Source: Chengkuizengella axinellae (GTDB lineage Bacteria > Bacillota > Bacilli > Paenibacillales > KCTC-33759). Taken from it: 64,000 nucleotides of DNA. The stretch covers positions 1 to 64,000 of the forward strand of contig NZ_JAVAMP010000013.1 in assembly GCF_030730905.1 (NCBI RefSeq), written 5' to 3'. A model generated the notes under the pieces. It saw only the letters and a list, made by a program, of their open reading frames with translations, was not told the origin of the DNA and searched no databases. The position numbers and the translations under genes were made by a program. This document shows, piece by piece, positions 18,764-27,539 of the stretch (the first letter of the stretch is position 1; every line of letters starts with the position of its first letter).

Positions 18764-20497
18764 TTACGAATCCCCCATTAACATATCATCAATTGTGCTT
18801 CCTTGAGTTACCATAGGAAATACATTTTCATGCTTTTCAACTACAAAATCAATTAATACTGGACCTGGTGTATCCAAGGCTTCCTGCCATACTTGGCGGG
18901 CTTCCTCTTTATTCGTTGCTCTCAGCCCCTTCACTCCATATGCTTCCGCTAGCTTCACGAAATCTGGACTTCCCGATAAATCAATGTGACTATAACGATG
19001 ATCATAAATAATCTCCTGCCATTGTCGAACCATTCCTAACACTTGATTATTGATAACAACGATTTTAACTGGAATATTATTTATGGCACAAATCGCTAAT
19101 TCCTGAGAACACATTTGCATACCGCCATCACCATTTATGGAAACTACTAACCGATCAGGATTCCCCTTTTGAGCTCCGATTGCTGCAGGGAAACCAAAAC
19201 CCATCGTACCCAATCCACCTGAAGTAATCCAAGAACGAGGATGATTAAATCTGTAGAACTGAGCAGACCACATTTGATGCTGACCAACATCTGTAGTTAC
19301 GATAGCTTCACCATTAGTTGTTTCATGAATCATTTCAATAACAAATTGTGGTTTTAGGTTGTCGCTGTCCTTGTACTTTAGTGGAAAGTCTCTTTTCATT
19401 TGCTGTAATTCCTCGATCCACTCTTCGGATTGTGCTGCTTTAGCTTTCTGATTTGCCATCTCAAGAACCTTTTTTACATCTCCTACACAAGGAATCGCCG
19501 TTTCTACTACTTTACCTACTTCAGCAGGGTCTACATCTATATGTGCTATTTTTGCATTTGGCGCAAACCCCTCAACCTTCATCGTTACCCGATCATCAAA
19601 TCTCGCGCCGATACCAATCAACAAATCACAATTTTGAATCGCTTTGTTTGCCGTATACGTTCCATGCATACCTGGCATCCCCAACCATAAGTCATTAGAG
19701 CTAGGAAAGCCTCCGATCCCAAGCAAGGTTGTAATTGTCGGAATTTTCGTTTTGTTTACGAATTCTAACAATTCTTCATGTGCTCCAGCATATACGACTC
19801 CGCCACCTGCTAGAATGACTGGCTTCTTTGCTTCTTCTATTGCCTTTACTAATCGGTCCACCTGTAGTTTATTCGGCGTTACAGTAGGGTTATACCCGCG
19901 TATATTTATTTTTTTATCATACGTAAACTGTGTTTTATGTGCAGATACATCTTTAGGAATATCAATAAGGACGGGGCCTTTTCTACCTGTTGAAGCGATA
20001 TGAAATGCCTCATGTACAGTTTTGGATAAATCCTTCACATCTCTAACTAAATAACTATGTTTGGTAATTGGCATTGTAATCCCAGTGATATCCGCTTCCT
20101 GAAAAGCATCTGTTCCTATTGCTGTGCTCATTACATTCCCTGTTATCACAACAAGCGGTACCGAATCCATATAGGCTGTTGCAATACCTGTAACAAGATT
20201 GGTAGCTCCTGGGCCAGAGGTTGCGATACACACACCAACCTTTCCAGTTGATCTTGCATATCCATCCGCAGCATGTATAGCTCCTTGTTCATGTCTTGTC
20301 AACAAATGATTAAAGTCAGGATTGCCATGCATGGCATCATAAATATATAACACCGCTCCTCCTGGATAACCAAAGACGCAGTCAACACCTTCTAAAAGTA
20401 GTGAACGAAGCAATATTTCTGATCCACTGATTACGTCAGGCTGCATTAATTTGTTATAAAGTTCTTCATTTGTCTCTTTAAATGTTTGGGTGCTCAT
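18764..20497 (-). CDS. ilvB: Acetolactate synthase large (catalytic) subunit
   Basis: A 577-residue ThDP-dependent enzyme making acetolactate from two pyruvates. The N-terminal PYR domain has 'VFGYPGGAVLYIYD' and the catalytic Glu region 'HEQGAIHAADGYAR'. A central FAD-binding domain follows, then the PP domain with the ThDP motif 'INGDGGMQMCSQELAICAINNIPVKIVVINN'. ATG at 20497 follows AGGAGG (7 nt). The six-codon in-frame extension upstream lies over the ribosome site and is rejected. First gene of the T-box-controlled operon. Confidence 0.97.
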   Translation of the reverse strand: MSTQTFKETNEELYNKLMQPDVISGSEILLRSLLLEGVDCVFGYPGGAVLYIYDAMHGNPDFNHLLTRHEQGAIHAADGYARSTGKVGVCIATSGPGATNLVTGIATAYMDSVPLVVITGNVMSTAIGTDAFQEADITGITMPITKHSYLVRDVKDLSKTVHEAFHIASTGRKGPVLIDIPKDVSAHKTQFTYDKKINIRGYNPTVTPNKLQVDRLVKAIEEAKKPVILAGGGVVYAGAHEELLEFVNKTKIPTITTLLGIGGFPSSNDLWLGMPGMHGTYTANKAIQNCDLLIGIGARFDDRVTMKVEGFAPNAKIAHIDVDPAEVGKVVETAIPCVGDVKKVLEMANQKAKAAQSEEWIEELQQMKRDFPLKYKDSDNLKPQFVIEMIHETTNGEAIVTTDVGQHQMWSAQFYRFNHPRSWITSGGLGTMGFGFPAAIGAQKGNPDRLVVSINGDGGMQMCSQELAICAINNIPVKIVVINNQVLGMVRQWQEIIYDHRYSHIDLSGSPDFVKLAEAYGVKGLRATNKEEARQVWQEALDTPGPVLIDFVVEKHENVFPMVTQGSTIDDMLMGDS

Positions 20498-20521
20498 CTT
20501 ACATCCTCCTCTCAAAATAAT

Positions 20522-20582
20522 AAGAAAATCTCCTTACGGTGACCTCTCGAAGATGTCGTCGAACTCTGAGGTAGATTTTCTT
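20522..20582. promoter_or_regulatory. Hairpin between T-box terminator and ilvB
   Basis: Perfect 10-bp outer arms AAGAAAATCT / AGATTTTCTT with inner arms ACCTC / GAGGT. It sits between the T-box terminator and the ilvB ribosome site and is not part of a standard T-box. It could stabilise the message or be another intergenic repeat. Confidence 0.55.
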
Positions 20583-20644
20583 GAGGTAGAAAGTATAACC
20601 ATCTTTATACTTCCCAACCCTTTAAAAAAGTTATTTTTAAATAC

Positions 20645-20988
20645 CAAAAAATCCTTTCATCCCACTGCTCTACTAAAGCAAGAAATGGGACGAAAGGATT
20701 TTCTTCCGTGGTACCACCCAACTTTGTTACATACTTCGCAATACGCAACCTCAGAAAGTAACGCTTAAACGCGAATTTAAGAAAAATCTGTTACTTACAG
20801 CATAATAACGTATGCCTACCGATTCCCCCTACTAGGTTAAACCTTTCAGGAAAACAGCTCCAAGGCGAGCTCGTATATAAGGGGTTATGGCAAAGGTTTC
20901 AGCAATTCCTTCGCTCTCTGTTCATAATTGCCCTTATCACTTTATCCTTTTCATTGCCGATGATCCGTATGTGATTGGGTAATGATTT
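20645..20988 (-). promoter_or_regulatory. T-box riboswitch leader of ilvB-ilvH-ilvC-leuA-leuB
   Basis: Minus-strand leader of about 340 nt. The conserved T-box AAGTTGGGTGGTACCACGG is at 20724-20706. It is followed by a rho-independent terminator, AATCCTTTCGTCCCA ... TGGGATGAAAGGATTTTTT, at 20700-20645. The Stem I region begins near 20920 with AGAGAGCGAAGG. A CTC (Leu) triplet at 20869-20867 is a candidate specifier, in keeping with known ilv-leu leaders, but the specifier loop could not be folded by eye. Uncharged tRNA pairing with the T-box would prevent termination. Confidence 0.9.
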
Positions 20989-20994
20989 TTAATT

Positions 20995-21023
20995 ATTATA
21001 TATATTACATGAGATGAAGTCAA
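20995..21023 (-). promoter_or_regulatory. Sigma-A promoter of the ilv-leu operon
   Basis: Minus strand TTGACT, 17-nt spacer, TATAAT. It places the RNA start near 20988, just before the T-box Stem I. Confidence 0.85.
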
Positions 21024-21048
21024 CCGCTTTTCATCTTATAGAAAAAAT

Positions 21049-21408
21049 TTAGGCATTAATTTTTTCTTTTGCAACATTTGCAAGGTTTGAGAAACCTTCA
21101 GAATCATTTACCGCAAGATCAGCTAACATTTTACGATTAATATCCACACCTGCAAGCTTTAATCCGTGCATTAATTTACTATAGCTTAATCCGTTGATAC
21201 GAGCTGCTGCATTGATGCGAACAATCCATAATTTACGGAAATCACGCTTACGCTGACGACGGTCACGGTATGCATAAAGCAATGACTTCATGACCTGTTC
21301 ATTAGCTGTTTTAAATATTCTATGTTTAGAGCCAAAGTAACCTTTAGCAAGTTTTAATATTTTTTTACGACGACGACGGGCTACAAATCCACCTTTTACT
21401 CTTGCCAT
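21049..21408 (-). CDS. rplT: 50S ribosomal protein L20
   Basis: A 119-residue basic rRNA-binding protein, typical length. Starts '[25 protein letters not shown]' and contains '[18 protein letters not shown]' and '[14 protein letters not shown]'. Third gene of infC-rpmI-rplT. In bacilli L20 represses this operon by binding the infC leader. Confidence 0.98.
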   Translation of the reverse strand: MARVKGGFVARRRRKKILKLAKGYFGSKHRIFKTANEQVMKSLLYAYRDRRQRKRDFRKLWIVRINAAARINGLSYSKLMHGLKLAGVDINRKMLADLAVNDSEGFSNLANVAKEKINA

Positions 21409-21432
21409 CTTATTCTACCTCCTGTGTATACA

Positions 21433-21633
21433 TTATTTAAGATTTGATAATTGTTGAGCTAAACGTTTAACGTCACCTTGTGCCATGATTGGTTGAGTTT
21501 TCATTAATTTCTTCTGTCTTCCTGACTTTTTAGATAACAAGTGGTTTTTACCACGTTTATGTCTTTTGATTTTTCCAGTGCCTGTTACTTTAAAACGACC
21601 TTTTAAACTGCTGTGAGTTTTCATTTTAGGCAT
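21433..21633 (-). CDS. rpmI: 50S ribosomal protein L35
   Basis: A 66-residue basic protein with the L35 signature '[30 protein letters not shown]'. Lies between infC and rplT in the conserved order, with 24 nt to rplT. Confidence 0.98.
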   Translation of the reverse strand: MPKMKTHSSLKGRFKVTGTGKIKRHKRGKNHLLSKKSGRQKKLMKTQPIMAQGDVKRLAQQLSNLK

Positions 21634-21685
21634 AATTGAATCCTCCTATGAATTTAAGTATATTTCCTGAATCAGCTGTGGACAT

Positions 21686-22198
21686 CTATTTTTTTGCAAT
21701 CGGAGCAAGCACCATGATCATGCTTCGACCATCAAGTCTTGGTCTACGTTCTATTTCAGCATACTCTTTAGTATCTTCAATCACACGCTGAAGTACTTTT
21801 TTACCGATCTCAGCATGTGTAATCTCACGACCCCGAAAACGAATCGAACACTTCACCTTATCTTCTGCCTTAAGGAATTTTACAACATTACGCAGCTTAG
21901 TCTGATAATCATGTTCCTCGATTTTTGAACTGAAACGCACTTCCTTAATATCCACAATTTTTTGGTTCTTGCGCGCTTCTTTCTCTTTCTTTTGAGCTTC
22001 ATAGCGATATTTACCGTAATCTATGATACGACATACTGGCGGTTTTGCAGTTGGAGCAACAGCGACTAAATCCAAATTCGCATCGTATGCTAAGCGTAAT
22101 GCTTCTTTAATGGGTTTGATTCCAAGCTGGTCTCCTTGGGCTCCAATTAAACGAACCTCTCTGGCTCTTATAGATTCGTTAATGATATGTTCTTTAAT
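21686..22198 (-). CDS. infC: Translation initiation factor IF-3, ATT start
   Basis: IF-3 binds the 30S subunit and proofreads start-codon selection. The full 170-residue protein begins at ATT (22198): GGAGGTG, 7 nt, ATT, giving 'KEHIINESIRAREVRLIGAQGDQLGI' as N-terminal domain. A TGA three codons upstream limits the start to this point. The C-terminal domain has 'KPPVCRIIDYGKYRYE' and 'EHDYQTKLRNVVKFL'. A start at the TTG at 22075 would lose 41 conserved residues. ATT is the known infC start in B. subtilis and E. coli, allowing IF-3 to limit its own synthesis. Confidence 0.95.
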   Translation of the reverse strand: MKEHIINESIRAREVRLIGAQGDQLGIKPIKEALRLAYDANLDLVAVAPTAKPPVCRIIDYGKYRYEAQKKEKEARKNQKIVDIKEVRFSSKIEEHDYQTKLRNVVKFLKAEDKVKCSIRFRGREITHAEIGKKVLQRVIEDTKEYAEIERRPRLDGRSMIMVLAPIAKK

Positions 22199-22370
22199 AA
22201 CGTGTCACCTCCGCTAATAATATAAAACAAAAAAGATGTGAGCAGATATATTCGCCCACATCATTTATTTCATCTCTATAATACAAGAGATAAGATTTAT
22301 CATTTAACCAGCTAACAGTCTGTTAGTCAGGTGAGAAGCGGGCGCTCCTGCTTTGTTGTATTGTGCTAAC
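22199..22370 (-). promoter_or_regulatory. infC leader with attenuator (L20-type autoregulatory leader)
   Basis: A leader of about 170 nt between promoter and infC. It contains a structured segment (GAGCGCCCGCTTCTCACCTG and a CTAACAGACTGTTAG palindrome) and a terminator, GATGTG ... CACATC plus six T, at 22262-22229, just before the ribosome site. This arrangement matches the L20 leader of bacilli, where L20 binding favours termination. The L20-binding mimic was not verified. Confidence 0.7.
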
Positions 22371-22376
22371 TACAAA

Positions 22377-22405
22377 AAGATACCATATGTTTTAACCAAT
22401 GTCAA
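22377..22405 (-). promoter_or_regulatory. Sigma-A promoter of infC-rpmI-rplT
   Basis: Minus strand TTGACA, 17-nt spacer, TATCTT, preceding the leader. Confidence 0.7.
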
Positions 22406-22608
22406 ACTTTCTTTCACTTTATTTAAATAATGGATTATTTTAATATTAATTTGATATATATTTTATACTCCGTTTAACTTTATTCTGTATTCTATAACTA
22501 ATCTAGAACGATGTCATAAATTAAAAGTGGAAAAATACGCAAACTTCCTTTAAAATTACGATACAATACTTTCTTTTCAAACGTTCTGTTAAAAGGTAGG
22601 GATGCACG

Positions 22609-23127
22609 ATGTTGTACAGATTGAGAAACATCGAAAATCAAATATTTTTCTTTATAAATGTAAAACTTAAAAATAGAATTTTAGATTTAATCATGACCAA
22701 TATTACTCATTTAGGCGGGGCATTATTTACAATATGTACAACTTTAGCCTTATCTCTTTTCGCATCGGCACCATGGAAACATGCTGCATTCATGAGTTTA
22801 GTTTCATTAAGCTTAAGCCATATTCCAGTGGCGGTTATTAAAAAAACCTACAAGAGACTCAGACCTTATTTAGTTCTCAAACAAGCTAACACTTATAAAA
22901 ATCCATTACAGGATCATTCATTTCCATCTGGTCATACTACCGCCATTTTTTCCATCATTATCCCTTTTGTTGTCACCATACCTGTATTGGGCATGATCTT
23001 ATTGCCAATAGGTCTTACAGTAGCGTTGTCTAGAATTTATTTAGGTCTGCACTATCCATCAGATGTATTCGCTGGTCTAATTATTGGCACATTAACAGCT
23101 TTTTCTGTAACTAACTTATTAGCATAA
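22609..23127 (+). CDS. PAP2-family membrane phosphatase
   Basis: A 172-residue membrane protein with the three phosphatase motifs of the type 2 phosphatidic-acid phosphatase family: 'KKTYKRLRPY' (C1), 'HSFPSGHTTAIF' (C2, catalytic His) and 'ALSRIYLGLHYPSDVFAG' (C3). Hydrophobic segments surround them. Likely substrates are undecaprenyl pyrophosphate or phosphatidate. The next gene, 160 nt away on the same strand, is a glycolipid synthase, so a shared membrane-lipid role is reasonable. Confidence 0.88.
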   Translation: MLYRLRNIENQIFFFINVKLKNRILDLIMTNITHLGGALFTICTTLALSLFASAPWKHAAFMSLVSLSLSHIPVAVIKKTYKRLRPYLVLKQANTYKNPLQDHSFPSGHTTAIFSIIIPFVVTIPVLGMILLPIGLTVALSRIYLGLHYPSDVFAGLIIGTLTAFSVTNLLA

Positions 23128-23286
23128 CAATGTAGCTAATTTTGCCCAGTACATTCATATTTTAACTAAATAAACTGCGACCACTTTTTGGTTCATCCTC
23201 TGACAATCATTGTTCTGAATTGTTTACGCTAATCAGGAAAAAATAAATTTTATATGTTTCTTAAATAAAACAATGATTAAAAGTGG

Positions 23287-24390
23287 GTGAGCCATATTTT
23301 ACATCGAAAAAATATACTCATTTTATCTGAAGGATTTGGTACAGGCCATACGCAAGCCGCTTATGCCATTTCAGAAGGTTTAAAAAATCAATCTACTCAA
23401 ATTCATACGAAGGTGATTGAGTTAGGATCCTCTCTACATCCATATTTAGCACCACATTTTTTTAATGTGTATCGAAAAACTTTAAATGTTCAGCCAAAAA
23501 TTTATGCTAAACTTTATTATTCAAAATATAAAAATTCACCAGGACCCATCACTCAAATGATTCTCCATCGTGTTTTTTACGCTAAAACAACCCAGCTCAT
23601 CCATCAGTTCAATCCAGATATCATTCTATGCACGCATCCTTTTCCAAATGCAGTCATTGCCAGATTGAAAAGGTTAGGGCTTTCCATTCCTCTATATACT
23701 ATTGTGACCGATTATGATATTCATGGAGCTTGGATGACGACAGAAACCGATAAATATCTTATACCAACAGAGGAAATAAAGCAAAAATTAATGAATAAAA
23801 ATATACCAGAAAAGAAAATTATAGTTTCTGGCATTCCTGTTCATCCTAAATTTTGGAAAAAAAGTGAAAAGAAACTGATACGTGAAAAGTTCCAGCTTAA
23901 AAATAAACCTACTTTACTCGTTATGGGGGGCGGTTGGGGGATGCTAAATTACAGTCAGCTTTTAGAATATTTATTATCGTGGAAAGAAAAAATCCAAATT
24001 ATCATTTGCATGGGAAACAATGATAAAGCTCGAAAAAAAATGGATACAGACCCATTATTCCAGCATGAGAATATCCATGTTCTTGGATTCACAAAGAATG
24101 TTGATGAATTAATGGATGCTTCAGATTTGTTAATCACAAAGCCAGGTGGAGTTACCTGTACTGAAGGATTAGTAAAAGGTTTACCTATGTTATTTTACAA
24201 TCCTATTCCAGGTCATGAGGAGAATAATTGTCAATTTTTCTTAAATCACCAATTGGCAAAAAAACTCACTTCAATCGATGAGTTGAAATTTTGGTTAGAT
24301 CAGCTAGTGAAACATGAGAAAGTTCAATTTACTTCTAAGCCATTATCTAGATATAAATACTCAGTAGATATCATTGATTGTCTGGTTTAA
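23287..24390 (+). CDS. Diacylglycerol glucosyltransferase-like (MGDG synthase/UgtP family)
   Basis: A 367-residue GT28-type enzyme. The N-terminal domain carries 'NILILSEGFGTGHTQAAYAISEGL' (MGDG-synthase domain). The C-terminal UDP-sugar domain has 'LLVMGGGWGMLNYSQLLEYL', 'HVLGFTKNVDELMDASDLLITKPGG' and 'CTEGLVKGLPMLFYNPIPGHEENN'. It probably adds glucose to diacylglycerol at the inner membrane face, making anchors for lipoteichoic acid. It could instead use another lipid acceptor. GTG at 23287 is used; its ribosome site is weak. Confidence 0.85.
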   Translation: MSHILHRKNILILSEGFGTGHTQAAYAISEGLKNQSTQIHTKVIELGSSLHPYLAPHFFNVYRKTLNVQPKIYAKLYYSKYKNSPGPITQMILHRVFYAKTTQLIHQFNPDIILCTHPFPNAVIARLKRLGLSIPLYTIVTDYDIHGAWMTTETDKYLIPTEEIKQKLMNKNIPEKKIIVSGIPVHPKFWKKSEKKLIREKFQLKNKPTLLVMGGGWGMLNYSQLLEYLLSWKEKIQIIICMGNNDKARKKMDTDPLFQHENIHVLGFTKNVDELMDASDLLITKPGGVTCTEGLVKGLPMLFYNPIPGHEENNCQFFLNHQLAKKLTSIDELKFWLDQLVKHEKVQFTSKPLSRYKYSVDIIDCLV

Positions 24391-24408
24391 TCTCTAAGTC
24401 TTTATTTG

Positions 24409-24443
24409 AAAAAGCAAGCCGATTTATTCTGCTTGCTTTTTTG
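24409..24443 (+). terminator. Terminator of the glycosyltransferase gene
   Basis: AAAAGCAAGC ... GCTTGCTTTTTT hairpin directly downstream. Confidence 0.85.
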
Positions 24444-24576
24444 TAATTTAAAATTAAGACAATGAAACTAGTCCATTCGTACAATCCATTCTGAGATTGC
24501 TACATAAACTATTAATATATGAAACTTTTTTATGGTCTCATATATTAATAATTAATGAATGGAGGTATAAGTTAAA

Positions 24577-24900
24577 TTGTCACATAAAAAAAAGAATAGA
24601 AAAACATGCTGTAAAAAAATCCAAACTTGTGACTGCTGTATAATATCCTTAAAAAAACAAATAGAAGAAAATTTTGATGAATTTGACCCAATAGGTCTCA
24701 CATTTGTTGGAACAGATGTACTTTTAGTTGCTGTAGGAACATTTATTGCAGTAAGAGACGAAGTATTAGTGGCTAGAAATATCTTTAATATCCCTGGTAC
24801 GGAGTCAACAAGTTATATTCCTTTGTGCGATCTTCTTAGCGTGGATAAACTAGATAATGTTCCAGCCGAAGGAAATGTATTTACTATTCAGCCAAATTAA
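24577..24900 (+). CDS. Small protein with Cys-rich N-terminus, function unknown
   Basis: A 107-residue protein not recognised from any characterised family. The N-terminus is Lys-rich and has five cysteines in 'TCCKKIQTCDCC', then a domain of beta-strand character ('GLTFVGTDVLLVAVGTFIAVRDEVLVARNIF'). The D-C-C cluster followed by such a domain also appears in the 177-residue protein at 42720. It is monocistronic, between two terminators. Start is TTG after GGAGG with a long 11-nt gap. A spore-surface role is conceivable from the Cys-rich composition but is only a guess. Confidence 0.6.
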   Translation: MSHKKKNRKTCCKKIQTCDCCIISLKKQIEENFDEFDPIGLTFVGTDVLLVAVGTFIAVRDEVLVARNIFNIPGTESTSYIPLCDLLSVDKLDNVPAEGNVFTIQPN

Positions 24901-24929
24901 TTCATCCATGATGAATTACATTATATTTA

Positions 24930-24972
24930 AAACCCCCTAATAGATTTTTGAAATATCCATTAAGGGGGGTTT
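24930..24972. terminator. Bidirectional terminator
   Basis: AAACCCCCTAAT ... ATTAAGGGGGGTTT hairpin between the convergent Cys-rich gene and trmB. Confidence 0.8.
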
Positions 24973-24975
24973 ACA

Positions 24976-25638
24976 CTACAAAATCACTTCACAGCGGTGT
25001 ATTCTTACACCCTGCTCTACAAACTTTTCTTCGTACTCTGTAAATACATGATTCTCTGGCGTTTCTTCTCTATGCAAATCCAATGAGATATTTTTCATCT
25101 TTAGATCCATATCCGCAAAAGAGTTTAAAGAAAATTCAAAAAGAGAAACGGAATCTGTTTTTAAATGAATTTCTCCCTCGACTTTGAGTACTTGTCTGTA
25201 TTTTTTCAAGAAATTGGAATGAGTCAATCTGCGTGATGCATGTCTTTTTTTAGGCCATGGATCGCTGAAATTCAAATAAATTTGATCAATCTCATTCTCG
25301 TCAAAAACCTCTTCAATTTTCTCAATATTCATTAATAATAATCTAAGATTATCTATGTCGGATACCCCATGCTCTTCTCTTAATGCATAGGACTTCTCGC
25401 TCGCTTTTCTAACTAATTCATCATATAAATCAATACCTATAAAATTAATTTCAGGATACTTCAAACTCATTTCCGAAATGAACTTCCCTTTTCCCATTCC
25501 TAACTCTACATGAATTGGGTTGTCATTTCCAAAAACTTTTCTCCATTTCCCTTTGTGAATCTGTGGTTCAAGCACAACCACATCTTTAGCATTAGCTAAA
25601 AATTCCAATGTATCTGATCGGCGTCTCAATCTGCCCAT
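24976..25638 (-). CDS. trmB: tRNA (guanine-46-N7)-methyltransferase
   Basis: A 220-residue SAM-dependent enzyme that methylates G46 of tRNA. Motif I is 'PIHVELGMGKGKFISEMS', followed by 'NFIGIDLYDELV', the tRNA-binding 'YLNFSDPWPKKRHASRRLTHSNFL' (hallmark of TrmB) and the C-terminal 'TEYEEKF'. Length is standard. Monocistronic. Confidence 0.97.
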   Translation of the reverse strand: MGRLRRRSDTLEFLANAKDVVVLEPQIHKGKWRKVFGNDNPIHVELGMGKGKFISEMSLKYPEINFIGIDLYDELVRKASEKSYALREEHGVSDIDNLRLLLMNIEKIEEVFDENEIDQIYLNFSDPWPKKRHASRRLTHSNFLKKYRQVLKVEGEIHLKTDSVSLFEFSLNSFADMDLKMKNISLDLHREETPENHVFTEYEEKFVEQGVRIHRCEVIL

Positions 25639-25751
25639 GATTACCCCCGCTTATCCTTTATGTTCTCGTAATTCAACCATTGATATCTTATCATCTGTTG
25701 TACTTTTGTTTCAAGGACAAATCAGTTGTATATCCTTTCCTGTATGGTGTC

Positions 25752-26423
25752 TTATGAATACGAATTAGATAACTTGCGAGTAAGGTACTCAATCTTTTCC
25801 ATTATTTTTGAATCATCATTCATTGTTGTTAGCTTATCTGCTTTGAACACTTGTATTTTTTTTGCTTGATAATAATCCTTCAATACTTGTTTAATTGTGA
25901 GTCCTTCTGCTAAGAGAAAAGCTGGATCAAGCAATTTTCTTAACATAACTTCATCCTGCACAATGAATATACTGGGGTTTAACTCATTAAACACGCCTTC
26001 CTTCAATCCAACCTCATAAAATTGCCTAATGTTCTCTTTTCTTTTTCGACGTGCTGAAATAATTCCGTCATATAAATCAGGAAATCCGACTTTAAGTTCT
26101 TCTAAAAACAATTCTGAAATATAGATGAATGTGAGTACTTCCTGCTCAAATACTTTTTGAAAACGATCTATATAAGTAAGCTCATTATTTAAAATGGCTT
26201 GATCAACCTCTTCGAAATAAACAATATAGGTCTGAGTAATCTCCTGTATGATTTCTTCTTTAGATGAAAAATAGTTATAAAGGGAGGCTTTGCTGATTTG
26301 CATATATTTAGCCATGTCCTGTATCTTCAAGGAATTAAACCCTTTTATTCGGATTACATTCATCAACTTCCCGACATAGGTTTTTTTCATTTCTTCTCTT
26401 AATTCTGGTTCAATCTTCCGCAT
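25752..26423 (-). CDS. TetR-family transcriptional regulator
   Basis: A 223-residue regulator. The N-terminal HTH is 'GFNSLKIQDMAKYMQISKASLYNYFSSKEEIIQEITQTY', typical of TetR; the rest is the ligand-binding helical domain with no recognisable specificity. It is divergent from a short-chain dehydrogenase gene, with a shared 166-bp promoter region holding a TTAGACT/AGTCTAA inverted repeat, so it probably controls both. Confidence 0.9.
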   Translation of the reverse strand: MRKIEPELREEMKKTYVGKLMNVIRIKGFNSLKIQDMAKYMQISKASLYNYFSSKEEIIQEITQTYIVYFEEVDQAILNNELTYIDRFQKVFEQEVLTFIYISELFLEELKVGFPDLYDGIISARRKRKENIRQFYEVGLKEGVFNELNPSIFIVQDEVMLRKLLDPAFLLAEGLTIKQVLKDYYQAKKIQVFKADKLTTMNDDSKIMEKIEYLTRKLSNSYS

Positions 26424-26546
26424 CTCATTCCCTCCTCATTCAAATATTATATCATATTTAGTTCTTATCATATACATTTTAGACAAAAAATATATTTTTA
26501 GTTTACAATGTTCAAGATTGATGTTATAGTTATTTCAGGAAACAAA

Positions 26547-26575
26547 TTAGACTAATTAAACTTAAAAAGTCTAAA
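26547..26575. promoter_or_regulatory. Candidate operator for the TetR/SDR pair
   Basis: TTAGACT and AGTCTAA, perfect 7-bp inverted repeats with a 15-nt gap, 24 nt before the dehydrogenase start. Confidence 0.5.
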
Positions 26576-26598
26576 ATAGTATAAATGGAGTGATTATA

Positions 26599-27339
26599 AT
26601 GACAAAAAAAGTAGCCATTATTACAGGGGCAAGCAGTGGAATTGGTCAATCAACAGCACTTGAGTTATCTAAACAGGGATTCCGAGTGATGTTGGCTGCT
26701 AGAAGAGAAGACAGATTAAAACAGCTGCAATCTGAAGTCATTGAAAATGGAGGCGAAGCTGCTTACTATGTTACGGATGTAACCTCTTATGCAGAAATGG
26801 AAGCTCTAGCAAAAGCTACAGTTGAACAATTTGGTCAAATTGATATCTTGATCAACAATGCTGGCGTTATGCCATTATCATTTTTAAGCAGTAGAAAAGT
26901 GGATGAATGGGATCTTATGGTCGATGTAAATATTAAAGGAGTTCTGTATGGAATTGGCGCTGTTCTCCCGTACATGGAGGAGCAAAAGTCTGGACATATT
27001 ATTAACATCTCATCTGTAGCTGGTCATAAAGTCATGCCTTCAAGCTCTGTTTACAGTGGTACTAAATTTGCAGTTAGAGCAATCACAGAAGGATTACGTC
27101 AAGAGGTAAAAGCAGGTCAAAATATTCGTACAACCATTATTTGTCCTGGCGCAGTAGCAACAGAATTAACGCATACCATCACTGACGAAAATATTATTAA
27201 AGATCTTCAAGAGAGATACAAAGATGCGCAAACTTTACAAGGTGAAGATATTGCAAAAGCAATCGTTTATGCTATTTCTCAACCTGATCATGTGGATGTG
27301 AACGAAATCATCGTTCGCCCAACATCTCAAGTACTATAA
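26599..27339 (+). CDS. Short-chain dehydrogenase/reductase (classical SDR)
   Basis: A 246-residue NAD(P)-dependent oxidoreductase: cofactor motif 'AIITGASSGIGQSTA', 'LAARREDRL' (suggests NADPH), 'LINNAGVMPLS', catalytic Ser in 'INISSVAGHK' and 'YSGTKFA' (Tyr-x3-Lys). Substrate unknown. GGAGTG sits 7 nt before the ATG; the GTG three codons upstream overlaps that site. Divergent from a TetR gene that probably represses it. Family B repeat DNA begins right at its stop codon. Confidence 0.92.
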   Translation: MTKKVAIITGASSGIGQSTALELSKQGFRVMLAARREDRLKQLQSEVIENGGEAAYYVTDVTSYAEMEALAKATVEQFGQIDILINNAGVMPLSFLSSRKVDEWDLMVDVNIKGVLYGIGAVLPYMEEQKSGHIINISSVAGHKVMPSSSVYSGTKFAVRAITEGLRQEVKAGQNIRTTIICPGAVATELTHTITDENIIKDLQERYKDAQTLQGEDIAKAIVYAISQPDHVDVNEIIVRPTSQVL

Positions 27340-27410
27340 TAAAGAGAATCTTGCTTTCAGTGGGAGTTTTTATATCACCCGCTGAAAGTAGATGACCTTA
27401 TCAGGTGAAA
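27339..27410 (+). repeat. Family B repeat, copy 1
   Basis: ATAAAGAGAATC, then the hairpin CTTTCAGTGGG ... CCCGCTGAAAG, then AGATGACCTTATCAGGTGAA. The same order is seen at 43398-43470 and, with a longer middle, at 31708-31825. Confidence 0.75.
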
Positions 27411-27412
27411 AT

Positions 27413-27456
27413 AGGCTGTAAGACTCCCCCTTGAAGAAGAGGGAGTCTTACAGCCT
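27413..27456 (+). terminator. Strong hairpin downstream of the SDR gene
   Basis: Perfect 16-bp stem AGGCTGTAAGACTCCC and its complement, 12-nt loop, no T run. Probably the 3' end of the dehydrogenase message, or part of the adjacent repeat. Confidence 0.6.
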
Positions 27457-27505
27457 GAGAACGTGATAAAATTAAATAATTTAAAAAAAATCAAGCACAC
27501 ACATA

Positions 27506-27539
27506 AAGCATGTGAGTTTAAGAAGGAATTCACATGCTT
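27506..27539. terminator. Hairpin in the SDR-XdhC gap
   Basis: AAGCATGTGA / TCACATGCTT arms with a 14-nt loop. The rest of this 328-bp gap (27340-27667) holds repeat B copy 1 and the 27413 hairpin; no gene fits. Confidence 0.5.
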
